From: JABFRG01 sp046351415
GTDB taxonomy: Bacteria > Myxococcota_A > Polyangia > Polyangiales > Polyangiaceae
Assembly: GCA_046351415.1 (NCBI GenBank)
Contig: JAXLYO010000018.1
Coordinates: 1-64,000, forward strand
Length of the DNA stretch: 64,000 nucleotides
Direction: 5' to 3'
The position numbers and the translations under genes are program-made. Below the pieces are notes generated by a model. That model worked only from the letters and a program-made list of their open reading frames with translations. It made no database searches and was not told the origin of the DNA. Positions 34,729 to 43,501 of this stretch are shown one piece after another. How positions within the stretch are numbered: position 1 is the stretch's first letter; the number at the start of each line of letters is the position of its first letter.

Positions 34729-36009
34729 TCACGTCGCTGGACGCGCCGCTTTCGCCAGGTCTACCAGCGTCTCGTAGTGCGCCTCGACTTCCGTGAGCCC
34801 CACGGAACTCATGAACGACGAGAAGGCGAAGTGCGGCAAGAGCGTTCCCCAATGCGACAGCCAACTGGGCCGATGGCGAGGGCGCGATAGCAGCCCGTGG
34901 GTTCGCAGTTCGACGAGCGCAGCGATATCCTCCAAAGCGATGCGCCCCGAGACGATCATTTCGACTTCGTCTCGAAAACCTGCGCGCACGAAGACGGACA
35001 GAAACGAATACACCTGGAGCAGCCCCGCGAGGTAGCACGCATCCTTCGTGAACGGCGCTCCCCCCTCCACGAGCCCGCCACGACAAACGCGAGCGGCGTC
35101 GAAGTATGCGTCACGCGGAGCCACACCGCGTGAGACGAGGTAGCGATGCAGATCGATGAAGCTCGCACCGTCCTCCGCCATTTCAACCATCTTCACCCGC
35201 ACCGCTAGGCGCTCGAGGCGTGAGGTCGCGAGCGCGTGGTGGTAGAGCTCTGCGAAGACAGCGAGGCCTTCCTGCGTCGGCGTCGTACGAGGTCCGCCCG
35301 CCTTGAGGAACGGCGCACGCTCCTGTTCCGCTCCATTTCGCGCAGTGAACGCGTGGGTTTCCACCTCGTGAACGAACAAGCCCTCTGCCTCCCAAGGCTC
35401 GAACGTGGCATCGGGCCGGATGCGAACGCGGGACATGCCCGCAATCGCCTTGGACGTGCACCTCTCGTCCAGGACGACGTCGATGTCGATGCTCGGCCGG
35501 TGCCTCGCGATACGCTCTTCCAGCTCCGCCGCGAGGTCGGCAGCCGAGACCTTCTTCGGGGCGCGATCGGTCGCCTCGTCCCAGCCGATCACTTGGAGGC
35601 GCTCCAGCAGATGGTTCGCGAGGTCGACGTTGCTGAGGCGACCCCAAAATTTCGTGCGTGCGCTCCCGTAGATATCCGCAGAGATTGCGCCAAACGCCTT
35701 CGTACCGGCCGCGAGGAGCATGCGGTTGCGATCGACGGCCGACAAGACCGCCCCACGCAGGAACACGGAGATGGGCTCGTCCCCCGCACAGGTCTCCGCG
35801 AGAGCGCCGAGTCGTACGTTCTCGTCTTCCAGCGCGTCGCGATCGATGTCGTACGTCGGCGTGGGCAACTTCCTGCACTGCGACGCGAAGAAGGCCTCTT
35901 CGACCGAACGGGGCCACGCGATGTCGTCGAGCAGATTGCCCTTGGATCGAAGGCGAGTCAGCGCCTCCGCTACCCGCTCCAGCATCTCTCGCGCTCTCTC
36001 TCGCTCCAT
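34729..36009 (-). CDS. DUF1704 (QEGLA-motif) metallopeptidase-like protein
   Basis: About 426 residues from the ATG at 36009 (12 codons more are possible upstream). It carries HEVETH near residue 213 (an HExxxH zinc motif) and TPTQEGLAVFAE near 245, the QEGLA signature of DUF1704. DUF1704 includes the vertebrate MATCAP tyrosine carboxypeptidases, which are zinc enzymes, and bacterial relatives of unknown substrate, often called flavohemoglobin-expression-modulating proteins. A metallo-carboxypeptidase role is inferred. The gene is followed by another minus-strand gene of unknown function. Confidence 0.85.
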   Translation of the reverse strand: MERERAREMLERVAEALTRLRSKGNLLDDIAWPRSVEEAFFASQCRKLPTPTYDIDRDALEDENVRLGALAETCAGDEPISVFLRGAVLSAVDRNRMLLAAGTKAFGAISADIYGSARTKFWGRLSNVDLANHLLERLQVIGWDEATDRAPKKVSAADLAAELEERIARHRPSIDIDVVLDERCTSKAIAGMSRVRIRPDATFEPWEAEGLFVHEVETHAFTARNGAEQERAPFLKAGGPRTTPTQEGLAVFAELYHHALATSRLERLAVRVKMVEMAEDGASFIDLHRYLVSRGVAPRDAYFDAARVCRGGLVEGGAPFTKDACYLAGLLQVYSFLSVFVRAGFRDEVEMIVSGRIALEDIAALVELRTHGLLSRPRHRPSWLSHWGTLLPHFAFSSFMSSVGLTEVEAHYETLVDLAKAARPAT

Positions 36010-36069
36010 GCGCGCATTGAAGCACGGCGTTTGCGTCGCCACCACGGGGTGTTCGGTCCGAGAGACGCG

Positions 36070-36843
36070 TCAGCCTCGCTGGGTCTCGAGCTTGCCGCTC
36101 GTATCGAAGCGCCACTCACGGGCCCCCACGCGAAGAATCGTCGCTGCCTCCGTACCAGCGGGGGTCGTCCACCAGCCCGAAATCCGAGCGGGGGCGTCCC
36201 TATCGAGTCCGCTCGTGTCGAACTTGAAGGTGATGCGTCTCCCGGCGCAATCGAGTGAAACGAGGTTCTGCCCGATGAATACGAACGTCGCAGGCTCTTC
36301 ACGCATGTCGAAGCTCTGGCCCGCGAGCAGCCGCGTGCGCCAGAGCTCCGCGTTGCGCGCGGGAGCCTTCTGCCATCCTTCACGCATCTGAGCAGCAAGC
36401 ACGAACGGCTCGAGCTCGGGAACGAGCTTCGACATCTCGGGAGCCAGTGTGATGAGCAACGTGCCGATGAATTCGATCGCCCGATCGAATTGCGCGTCCG
36501 ACTCGAAAGCTCGAAACTGCTCTCCCGTGTGCGTCCAGGGCAGTTGTTGGGCGTCGGGGTACGGCAAACGCAGCGAGAGCTCGCCACCTGGGAGCCCCTT
36601 CCCTTCTCGCATCACATCCAGTCGCCAGTGGAGCGAGCAACGTCCCCCCGTCACGTGGGTCCACAGCGTCAGTGTCACCTCGACGTCGTTCGGCAGGTCC
36701 CTGACGAAAGTCTGCGCCGTAACGCCAACTTTCACCGGGTGTCCGTAGGGACGTGCCTCGAAGCCGAGCGCGTTCGTGAACTCGCCGAGGTGCTCCTGAA
36801 CCGTGGACGCGAACCTGCGCGAAGCGTCCGAGCGTTCCGTCAT
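36070..36843 (-). CDS. Hypothetical protein
   Basis: 257 residues, soluble, no signal peptide, no family recognised. It runs in the same direction as the DUF1704 gene and lies 60 bases upstream of it, so the two may be co-transcribed. Confidence 0.65.
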   Translation of the reverse strand: MTERSDASRRFASTVQEHLGEFTNALGFEARPYGHPVKVGVTAQTFVRDLPNDVEVTLTLWTHVTGGRCSLHWRLDVMREGKGLPGGELSLRLPYPDAQQLPWTHTGEQFRAFESDAQFDRAIEFIGTLLITLAPEMSKLVPELEPFVLAAQMREGWQKAPARNAELWRTRLLAGQSFDMREEPATFVFIGQNLVSLDCAGRRITFKFDTSGLDRDAPARISGWWTTPAGTEAATILRVGAREWRFDTSGKLETQRG

Positions 36844-37113
36844 GCAGCGAAACGTACCATGGAACGGGGCTCTCCGATGAGCCTCGTTCGGATGAACCGA
36901 GTCGGTGGATCTGCCTCGAACCAGTTGGTGTCCGAACGTCTCTGGGGCTACGTGCGTGCCTGTAGTCTACCGACTCACGTGCGGTCGCTCTGCTCCATTG
37001 CAGGGCCGCGAGAATTTCACACGCAGCATGAAACATGCTTGCACATTCACGTGCATATTACACTCAATAAGACTGCGGCACGCCGGTTGCTATTCAATCG
37101 TGCGGAGGCAACG
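36844..37113. other. Promoter-bearing intergenic region
   Basis: 270 bases between divergent genes. The last 90 bases are AT-richer than the window average and contain TGCAC-attcac-GTGCA, a small inverted repeat, next to the probable promoter of the following small lipoprotein. No gene is seen. Confidence 0.5.
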
Positions 37114-37629
37114 ATGAAGATCACCATCCATTTGCTCGCTCTCGCCACGGTCGCTTTCGGGATCTCTGCGTGTGCGGCGACGACGGAAGACGCGGAAGTA
37201 ACCGGTCAATCCGAAGAAGCCATCGCAGCGCCCGTCGTTGGTCCAACGGGCGGTCAGGCAAGGTACTACTCATACGTTTGCCAGGAAGTGACGGGAACGC
37301 AGTGCGCGCAGGGCCATTGTGGATGCAGCTCGAGTGGCTGCGGCAATGCAGGTGCGGGCAATTGCACGAGCCATGCATCCTGTAGGTACAGCCTGGTCTC
37401 GGATTGCAGTCGGGTGGCACCCACGCCCTCGGGTCAACCGGCCAAGGCGGCTCCGCGCCAAACGCCGAAGAGCGCGAGCAAGCAGGTGTATACGTGCAAG
37501 AAGGTCGGCAGCATCTCCGATTGCGGCTCGTCGTGCGGCGATCCGATCGGAGCGCTCGATCAGTGCTCGAACGCGGGCGTTACGCGGAACATCGAGTGTA
37601 CGGCGGTCGCCGGCAGCTCCTGCAGCTAA
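37114..37629 (+). CDS. Cys-rich secreted lipoprotein
   Basis: 171 residues from the ATG at 37114, with GGAGG five bases upstream. Signal ends ISAC (C20), then a glutamate-rich segment. The mature part has two Cys-rich blocks: one after residue 50 (YVCQEVTGTQCAQGHCGCSS) and one after 124 (YTCKKVGSISDCGSSCG), so many disulfides are likely. A terminator follows. No known family; small secreted disulfide-rich proteins can be toxins, inhibitors or adhesins. Confidence 0.75.
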   Translation: MKITIHLLALATVAFGISACAATTEDAEVTGQSEEAIAAPVVGPTGGQARYYSYVCQEVTGTQCAQGHCGCSSSGCGNAGAGNCTSHASCRYSLVSDCSRVAPTPSGQPAKAAPRQTPKSASKQVYTCKKVGSISDCGSSCGDPIGALDQCSNAGVTRNIECTAVAGSSCS

Positions 37630-37656
37630 GCTGTGGAAGCTTCCTCCGAGAAAGCA

Positions 37657-37688
37657 AAAGCCCGAGCGGCCAGCGTCGCTCAGGCTTT
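37657..37688. terminator. Bidirectional terminator between converging genes
   Basis: Twelve-base arms (AAAGCCCGAGCG with CGCTCAGGCTTT) around an 8-base loop, one G-T pair. A T-rich tail follows on the minus strand (TTTTGCTTT) and a shorter one on the plus strand. It lies between the stop at 37629 and the stop at 37751. Confidence 0.75.
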
Positions 37689-37750
37689 CGTGGCAGCTCC
37701 CCGTCGCGGTCGTCGATGAGACGTGTCGCGACAGGAGAGCGGGTCAGCGC

Positions 37751-39394
37751 TCAGTCACACTTCGCCGCCCAGATGGCCGAGTTCTGGAAGAGGCGTTTTG
37801 CGTTCGTGTCTTGCGAGATGCTCGTGCCGTTCCAGCCTACTGCGAAGGGCGCGTGTACCTGGCGCCCCACGTTCCCTGCGGCGTCGCGGGCATAGAGAGC
37901 CCCCGTGCCCGTCGCGATGGTGAGTACGTTGGCCTTCGCCGGTCCGTTGTCGTAGCCAAAGTTGCCGGGAACCGTGAAGTTCGCCGGGAGACCACGCCAG
38001 AGCGGGTGATTCTCCATACCGGCGGCCACCGTGGAACTCGCCGGACCTTGAATGGGGCTCGTCGCTTGCTTCATGGTGAGCGGCGCAAGCGTCGTCCACT
38101 GACCTTCCGCATTGACGTGGTATTGCGCCCACTCCGTGAGCACCACACCCACGCCCGCGTTGTTCGCGGCGACGATGCCCGTTTGCCCCGCCGCGGACAT
38201 GTCCGTGGGCCATTGATCGCCGTCGAGCACCATGACGGCGTTGAATGTATTGGCCGCCGGAACGTTTTGATACGTCGTGGCAGAGGCAACCTTCGTCACC
38301 GTGAGGCCCACGTCCGTGAACGCCGTTTCGAAGAGGTCCGTCTCCGCGTTGCCGCAACCGAGGAGGAGGACCTTTCCGGAGACACACGTGCACGACACTT
38401 TGACGTTCGTGACATCGGCTGCGGCAACGTTACCCATGTCGTTGGTGACCGTGCAGTCACGATTGGCCGGCTGCGTCTTGACGGTGACCTTGTAGGCGCC
38501 GCCGGTTACGATGCGTGTCGGGAACGAAAAGTTGGGGTAGCCCGCGGTCGCTTCGGTGATCGTGATGTCGTCGCCAGCGTTGTTCTGGAGGACGAGCGTC
38601 TTGCCCGCCCCGAGATTGCTGATGGTTCCACCGACGAGGTATGCGTCCTTGCAGTTGATCGCGACGTCCGTGATGTCGGCATTCGTCACGGGTCCGGAGC
38701 CCTTGGTCACCGTGCAGATTTGATTGGGGTTCGTGGGCTGTACCTTCACCTTGACGTCGTAGGCCGCGCCGCTCGCGACCTTCTGGGCGAAGGCGAAGTT
38801 CGGGAAGCCGGGTGAGGACGAGTTGATGACGGTCGAGTCGCCGCCGTTGTTTTCGATGGTCACGCTCGCTCCAACACCGAGGCCCGTGATGGTTCCCTTG
38901 ATGGAGTATGCGTTCGTTGCGCACACGACCTTGACGTTCGTGACGTTGGCATTGCCGATCGTTCCGGTGCCGTTCACCACGCTGCAGGTCTGCGTCGCGT
39001 TCGAAGGCTGCGTCTTGACAGTGACCGCATAGGCGGTGCCAGTGGCCAGCTTCGTCGTGAACGCAAAGGGCGTCGCAGGCGGACCTGCGTCGCCAGACGA
39101 TGCGGGTTTGTTGACGACGACCGTTTGGCCACCGTTCGAGACCTGGAGTTCGAGCCCGGAACCCGCGAGGTTCTCGACAGTACCACTCACTGAAAACGTA
39201 GCGACGCCCGAATCGGTGCCGGAGTCTTTCGCGGTACCGCCGTCGGTAGAACCGCTGCTGCCACTGTCGATGGTCGTGCCGGAGTCTTCGGGGTCGGGTG
39301 TGCCATTCGGGCTATCTCCGCCGCACGCTGCGGCCAAACCCACTGCACACAAACCAAAAAGTCCCAAAAGAGAAAGCGTTCGCGGAGTCGTCAT
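37751..39394 (-). CDS. Lipoprotein with three repeated modules and a C-terminal domain
   Basis: 547 residues from the ATG at 39394. Lipobox AAAC (C24), an acidic Gly/Ser/Asp linker, then three similar modules of about 90 residues, each starting (F/Y)SV-SGTV, YSIKGTITG or YLVGGTISN and containing an ENNGGDS or QNNAGDD turn. The remaining about 170 residues (from SGKVLLLGCGNAETDLFETAF) form a different domain that looks like a ThuA/flavodoxin-like or glutamine-amidotransferase-like fold, but this is a guess. A surface protein is likely. Confidence 0.8.
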   Translation of the reverse strand: MTTPRTLSLLGLFGLCAVGLAAACGGDSPNGTPDPEDSGTTIDSGSSGSTDGGTAKDSGTDSGVATFSVSGTVENLAGSGLELQVSNGGQTVVVNKPASSGDAGPPATPFAFTTKLATGTAYAVTVKTQPSNATQTCSVVNGTGTIGNANVTNVKVVCATNAYSIKGTITGLGVGASVTIENNGGDSTVINSSSPGFPNFAFAQKVASGAAYDVKVKVQPTNPNQICTVTKGSGPVTNADITDVAINCKDAYLVGGTISNLGAGKTLVLQNNAGDDITITEATAGYPNFSFPTRIVTGGAYKVTVKTQPANRDCTVTNDMGNVAAADVTNVKVSCTCVSGKVLLLGCGNAETDLFETAFTDVGLTVTKVASATTYQNVPAANTFNAVMVLDGDQWPTDMSAAGQTGIVAANNAGVGVVLTEWAQYHVNAEGQWTTLAPLTMKQATSPIQGPASSTVAAGMENHPLWRGLPANFTVPGNFGYDNGPAKANVLTIATGTGALYARDAAGNVGRQVHAPFAVGWNGTSISQDTNAKRLFQNSAIWAAKCD

Positions 39395-39876
39395 CGAAGT
39401 ACCTCGTGTCCAAGAAAACAGAGCGCCCAATGTACCTGGTTCGCGGGCTATTCCAGAAGATTCGTCCGGGTCACATCGGCGCAACGGAGCATCGCGCGAC
39501 CGCAACGCTATCGACCTGCAGGGGGCGTGCTTCGGAAACTTCCGCTGGGACGGTGACTCGATGCGACCGTCTCTCGAGCCCAAAGCTCCGCGGCGAGGTC
39601 TTCTACCGCACGGCGCAATCGATGGCGATACGTGCCAAAGGGCATGCGCAGCTCGGACGCGATGGCCTCTTGCTTCGCGGGCGGTCCGAGAAACGCCGCG
39701 CGGAGAATCTGTGAGCTCGCGGCGTACCCCGGTTGCAGCCTTCGGTCCACTTCGTCGCCCCTCGACGGGAGCACGTCTCGAACAAGACGTGCTCCCTTCC
39801 TTGTCTCCACGCCGGGAGACGCCGACCTTGGCCGAGCAAATCGAGGCGTTCGAGCAGAGAGAGGATCGAGCCGGTC
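39395..39876. other. Intergenic region with an HTH-like gene remnant
   Basis: 480 bases between two minus-strand genes. No intact gene. A minus-strand open stretch at 39508-39810 has a recognisable end-of-protein helix-turn-helix piece, listed separately. Confidence 0.5.
39508..39810 (-). pseudogene. Fragment with sigma-region-4-like helix-turn-helix
   Basis: About 100 codons with QEAIASELRMPFGTYRHRL and an RAVEDLAAELWARE end, resembling the C-terminal HTH of larger regulators I have seen in myxobacteria and actinobacteria. The rest of the frame has no visible domain and no convincing start. It is probably a fragment of a longer, now broken gene. Confidence 0.4.
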
Positions 39877-40572
39877 CTACTTCGCCTTGTCGCTTCCCTT
39901 CACTTCCTTGAAGTCGATTGTGCACATGTCGACACCGTCGTCGGGGCAACCACTGCAACCGATGTTCGAGCCGCCGTCGACCGTCGTGACGATCATGGCG
40001 CAAGTGGGACAGCCGCTGCACGTTACGGTGTACTGCTTCGCCTTCTGAGCGGTACCGCCGGTCACCGTGATGATGGCCCCGGCAGAAGTCTTGGAAAGCG
40101 ACGCGCCGGCGCGCAGGACAAGACGCTGCTTTCCGTCGGTCGTGAGAACTTCGTCGATGGGCGCCCCCGCGATGCCGGACTTGATGACGATCGTCGCCGT
40201 GCACTTCTCGCAGCCGTCGCACGTCGCATATCCCTGATGCAGCGAGAGCTTGCATGCATCGCAGCCGCTGCAGGTGACATGCGCAGTGGGGTCACCCACC
40301 GCGACCCCCTTTGCGTCGACGATACCAATCGTACCATCGGACCGGCGGACAAACGCGTAGCCGGGGTTGGGCTCGAATGCCTTCTTTCCATTCGGCAGCG
40401 TCTTTTCGTGAAACGCAGCGCGCAGCGCCTTCAGTGCGGCCCGCGACGACAACAGGTTCGTACCCGCTGCGGCCGCCGGTCCCGCCTCAGCGCGCGCGCG
40501 CCCGGGACTCGCGGCAGACGCGAAGCACACGGCAGCAAAAGCAAGATACTTCCAAGAACGATTCAGGTGCAT
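39877..40572 (-). CDS. Exported protein with four CxxC clusters
   Basis: 231 residues from the ATG at 40572, with GGAGG seven bases upstream. A Sec-type signal peptide ends near ARA-EAG (residues 26-29). The mature part has two pairs of CxxC clusters: CSGCDAC (101-107), CDGCEKC (118-124), CSGCPTC (185-191) and CSGCPDDGVDMC (206-217), with a non-cysteine spacer of about 60 residues between the pairs. Cys-x2-Cys-x2-Cys clusters fit metal or Fe-S binding or redox disulfides. No family recognised. Confidence 0.8.
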   Translation of the reverse strand: MHLNRSWKYLAFAAVCFASAASPGRARAEAGPAAAAGTNLLSSRAALKALRAAFHEKTLPNGKKAFEPNPGYAFVRRSDGTIGIVDAKGVAVGDPTAHVTCSGCDACKLSLHQGYATCDGCEKCTATIVIKSGIAGAPIDEVLTTDGKQRLVLRAGASLSKTSAGAIITVTGGTAQKAKQYTVTCSGCPTCAMIVTTVDGGSNIGCSGCPDDGVDMCTIDFKEVKGSDKAK

Positions 40573-40941
40573 ATTCGGTCCTCCAAAGTGGGAGACGCGA
40601 CCCGCGTCTCTCGAAGGGAGTGTACTTCGCGATCCATCTCCGCCAATGCACGCGAGGTGCTTTGCAACGAAGTGTCAGTCCATGAAGGCTCGGTCTCGCA
40701 CGTGGACCATCGGAAGTCGCGAGCTCAGGCGCAACGAGGTCCGGGCGACACGAAGATCGAGACGAAGCGCGCGGACCACGACCTGCTCTCTGGATTCGTC
40801 TCTACGGGGCCGAGCTCGGTGTGGCTCTCTCCGCTCTCGGGCGGCGATGGGCATCGTGTTCCCGGCTCAGGTCGGACGACGAGCCAGCCGCTGGCAGGTC
40901 CGCCGCCCGCGGCTGGCGCGAAGAAACCCACAAAACCGAAA
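40573..40941. other. Non-coding region between the Cys-cluster gene and the tRNA terminator
   Basis: About 370 bases. It should contain the promoter of the Cys-cluster gene. Some short open frames exist but none has a plausible start, ribosome site or recognisable product; nothing else was identified. Confidence 0.6.
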
Positions 40942-40970
40942 AGATTCGGCGAGGAAACCTCACCGAATCT
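40942..40970 (-). terminator. Terminator of the tRNA-Pro gene
   Basis: AGATTCGG-C-GAGG-aaa-CCTC-A-CCGAATCT stem, followed on the minus strand by a T-rich tail (TTTTCGGTTTT). It starts four bases after the tRNA 3' end. Confidence 0.75.
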
Positions 40971-40972
40971 CA

Positions 40973-41048
<76 letters not shown>

Positions 41049-41058
41049 AACAGCGCGG

Positions 41059-41087
41059 AACCTATTCGACCGGCCCGCGAGGAGCAA
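41059..41087 (-). promoter_or_regulatory. Possible promoter of tRNA-Pro
   Basis: On the minus strand TTGCTC and TAGGTT are separated by 17 bases, ending 10 bases before the tRNA 5' end. The match to the -35/-10 consensus is only partial. Confidence 0.35.
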
Positions 41088-41190
41088 GGCTTTTTCGGCG
41101 TTTGGGGGGGCGAAGGGGGCCACTCGGGGGCCGCGGCGGCCCGGGCACGAGGCTGGGCACGAGGGCGCCGGGTCGTGTAAAAAGCCCGGT

Positions 41191-43455
41191 ATGCGCATTT
41201 CCGTCGTCGGCGGTGGCCCTGCGGGGCTCTACTTCAGCATTTTGCAGAAGAAGCGAGCTCCAGAGAGCCGCATCACCCTGTACGAGCGCAATGCGCCCGG
41301 CGAGACGTTCGGCTGGGGCGTCGTGTTCTCGGACGAGACCCTATCGTTCTTCGAGGAGGCTGACCCCGAGACACACGTCGAGATCACCAAGCACTTCCAA
41401 CACTGGAACGACATCGAGATCCACTTCAAGGGGCGCACGGTGCGGACGACCGGCAACGGCTTCTCCGGCATCTCTAGGAAGACACTCCTCGACATCTTGC
41501 GGGCACGTGCCGAGGGGCTCGGGATCGAACTTTACTACCGGAAGGAGCTCTCGTTCGAGGGCGACTCCCCCTTGAAGCCGTTCGAGGGTTCGGACCTCAT
41601 CATTGCCGCCGATGGCGTGAACAGCTTGCTCCGGAAGCGCTACGCGAGCGCCTTCCAGCCGACCGTCGACGTTCGTCGCTGCAAGTACATCTGGCTCGGC
41701 GTGAAGAAGGTCTTCGACGCGTTCACGTTCCTCTACGAGACGTGCGAGGCGGGAACCTTCCAGGTACATGCGTACCGCTTCGACGAAGACACGAGCACGT
41801 TCATCGTCGAGACCGACCCGGAGACGTGGACTCGCGCGGGTCTCGACCGCATGCCAGAGAGCGATCAGCTTCGATTCCTCGAACGGCTCTTCGCCCGCTA
41901 CCTCGACGGCAAACCCCTCTTGCCCAACAAGTCTTCTTGGCTGCAGTTTGGCACGCTCAAGTGCAAGACCTGGAGCCACGACAACATGGTGCTCCTCGGC
42001 GACTCTGCCCACACCGCGCACTTCTCCATCGGCTCGGGCACGAAGCTCGCCATGGAGGACGCGATCGCACTCACGGGTGCGCTCGAACGGCACTCGAACC
42101 TACGCATTCCGGAGGCCCTCGTCGCCTACGAGCAAGAGCGCCGCATCATCGTCGAAAAGACGCAGGCAGCCGCCCAAGACAGCCTCTCGTTCTTCGAGAA
42201 CACGAGCCGGTACATGCACATGGATCCGCTCGAGTTCTCGTTCCGTCTGATGACGCGCAGCAAGCGCATCGGCTACGAGAACATGGCCGTGCGCGACGCG
42301 CAGTACGTCGAACGCGTGACAGAGGATTTCACGGAGCGTGCGAAAGCCCCGAAGTCCCGCCACGGCAAAGCGAAACCGCCCATGTTCACGCCGTTTTCGC
42401 TTCGCGGCATGCAGCTCGCAAACCGCGTCGTCGTTTCCCCCATGTGCATGTATTCTGCAGTTGATGGCGCTCCGAGTGACATCCACTTGGTTCACCTCGG
42501 GAGCCGGGCGGTGGGTGGCGCGGGTCTCCTCATCACGGAGATGACCGACGTCGCCGCCGACGGGCGCATTACCCCGGGCTGCACGGGCATGTACGACGAG
42601 GCGCACGTCGTTGCATGGCGCCGCATCACGGACTTCGTGCATCAGCAATCGGCTGCCAAGATCGCAGTTCAGCTCGGGCACGCGGGCCGCAAGGGTTCCA
42701 CGAAGCCGCCGTGGGAGGGGCAAGACGTGCCACTCGACTCCGGCAACTGGCCGCTCCTTTCTGCGTCCGCCCTTGCCTACGCCCCGAGGAACCAGGTTCC
42801 GCGTGCGATGACCCGCGAAGACATGGATCGCGTGAAAGGCGAGTTCGTACGCGCCGTCACGATGGCGGACCGCGCAGGCTTCGACATGGTCGAGCTCCAC
42901 TTCGCCCACGGGTACCTGCTCGCGAGCTTCATCTCGCCCCTCACCAACGTCCGTACCGACGAGTATGGCGGTTCCCTCGAGAACCGCATGCGCTTCCCCT
43001 TGGAAATCGTCGATGCGACCAGGGCCGCATGGCCGAAAGACAAGCCCATGAGCTGTCGCATCTCGGCCACCGACTGGGTAGAAGGTGGAACCACCGGCGA
43101 AGACGCGGTCGAAATCGCCAAACTCCTGCATGCCCACGGCATCGACATCGTGCACGTGTCCACGGGCCAAACCACCGAAGACGGAAAACCCGTCTTCTAC
43201 GGGCGCATGTTCCAAACCCCCTTTGCCGACCAAATCCGCAACGACACTGGCGTGCCCACGATCGCGGTCGGAAACATCACGAGCGCCGATCAAGTGAACA
43301 CGATCCTCGCGGGAGGCCGCGCCGACCTGGTCGCCCTCGCCCGCCCCCACCTCCGCGACCCCTACTTCACCTTCCACGCGGCCGAAGAAGCGGGAGAAGA
43401 CGAACTCCCCTGGCCCTCCATGTACGGGCTCGTTAGGCCCAAGCCGAAGGCCTGA
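41191..43455 (+). CDS. Fused FAD monooxygenase-Old Yellow Enzyme, ACMR/salicylyl-CoA 5-hydroxylase type
   Basis: 754 residues in two parts. Residues 1-385 are a UbiH-like FAD monooxygenase (ISVVGGGPAGLYFS at the N-terminus, LLGDSAHTAHFSIGSGTKLA for the second FAD motif). Residues 394-754 are an NADH:flavin oxidoreductase of the OYE family (FTPFSLRGMQLANRVVVSPM, QLGHAGRKGSTK and HFAHGYLLASFISPLTNVR). This fusion is the layout of 2-aminobenzoyl-CoA monooxygenase/reductase and salicylyl-CoA 5-hydroxylase, which act on aromatic CoA esters. The gene stands alone here: no CoA ligase, thioesterase or ring-opening gene is next to it. Aromatic-acid metabolism is likely but unproven. Confidence 0.88.
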   Translation: MRISVVGGGPAGLYFSILQKKRAPESRITLYERNAPGETFGWGVVFSDETLSFFEEADPETHVEITKHFQHWNDIEIHFKGRTVRTTGNGFSGISRKTLLDILRARAEGLGIELYYRKELSFEGDSPLKPFEGSDLIIAADGVNSLLRKRYASAFQPTVDVRRCKYIWLGVKKVFDAFTFLYETCEAGTFQVHAYRFDEDTSTFIVETDPETWTRAGLDRMPESDQLRFLERLFARYLDGKPLLPNKSSWLQFGTLKCKTWSHDNMVLLGDSAHTAHFSIGSGTKLAMEDAIALTGALERHSNLRIPEALVAYEQERRIIVEKTQAAAQDSLSFFENTSRYMHMDPLEFSFRLMTRSKRIGYENMAVRDAQYVERVTEDFTERAKAPKSRHGKAKPPMFTPFSLRGMQLANRVVVSPMCMYSAVDGAPSDIHLVHLGSRAVGGAGLLITEMTDVAADGRITPGCTGMYDEAHVVAWRRITDFVHQQSAAKIAVQLGHAGRKGSTKPPWEGQDVPLDSGNWPLLSASALAYAPRNQVPRAMTREDMDRVKGEFVRAVTMADRAGFDMVELHFAHGYLLASFISPLTNVRTDEYGGSLENRMRFPLEIVDATRAAWPKDKPMSCRISATDWVEGGTTGEDAVEIAKLLHAHGIDIVHVSTGQTTEDGKPVFYGRMFQTPFADQIRNDTGVPTIAVGNITSADQVNTILAGGRADLVALARPHLRDPYFTFHAAEEAGEDELPWPSMYGLVRPKPKA

Positions 43456-43501
43456 CATGAATCCTCGACCGAGCGGTTGGGTGGAGTTAAGCTAGAGAGA
43501 G

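Noticed and set aside
37319..38815. 498-codon plus-strand frame
   Set aside because: Shadow of the repeat lipoprotein on the other strand.
39036..39911. Plus-strand frame of 291 codons
   Set aside because: Opposite the repeat lipoprotein and HTH remnant; low complexity.
40725..40931. Short minus-strand frame upstream of the tRNA
   Set aside because: Pro/Ser-rich, no ribosome site, no family; more likely non-coding.
42100..43458. 452-codon minus-strand frame
   Set aside because: Antisense to the OYE part of the fused flavoprotein, which has clear motifs.
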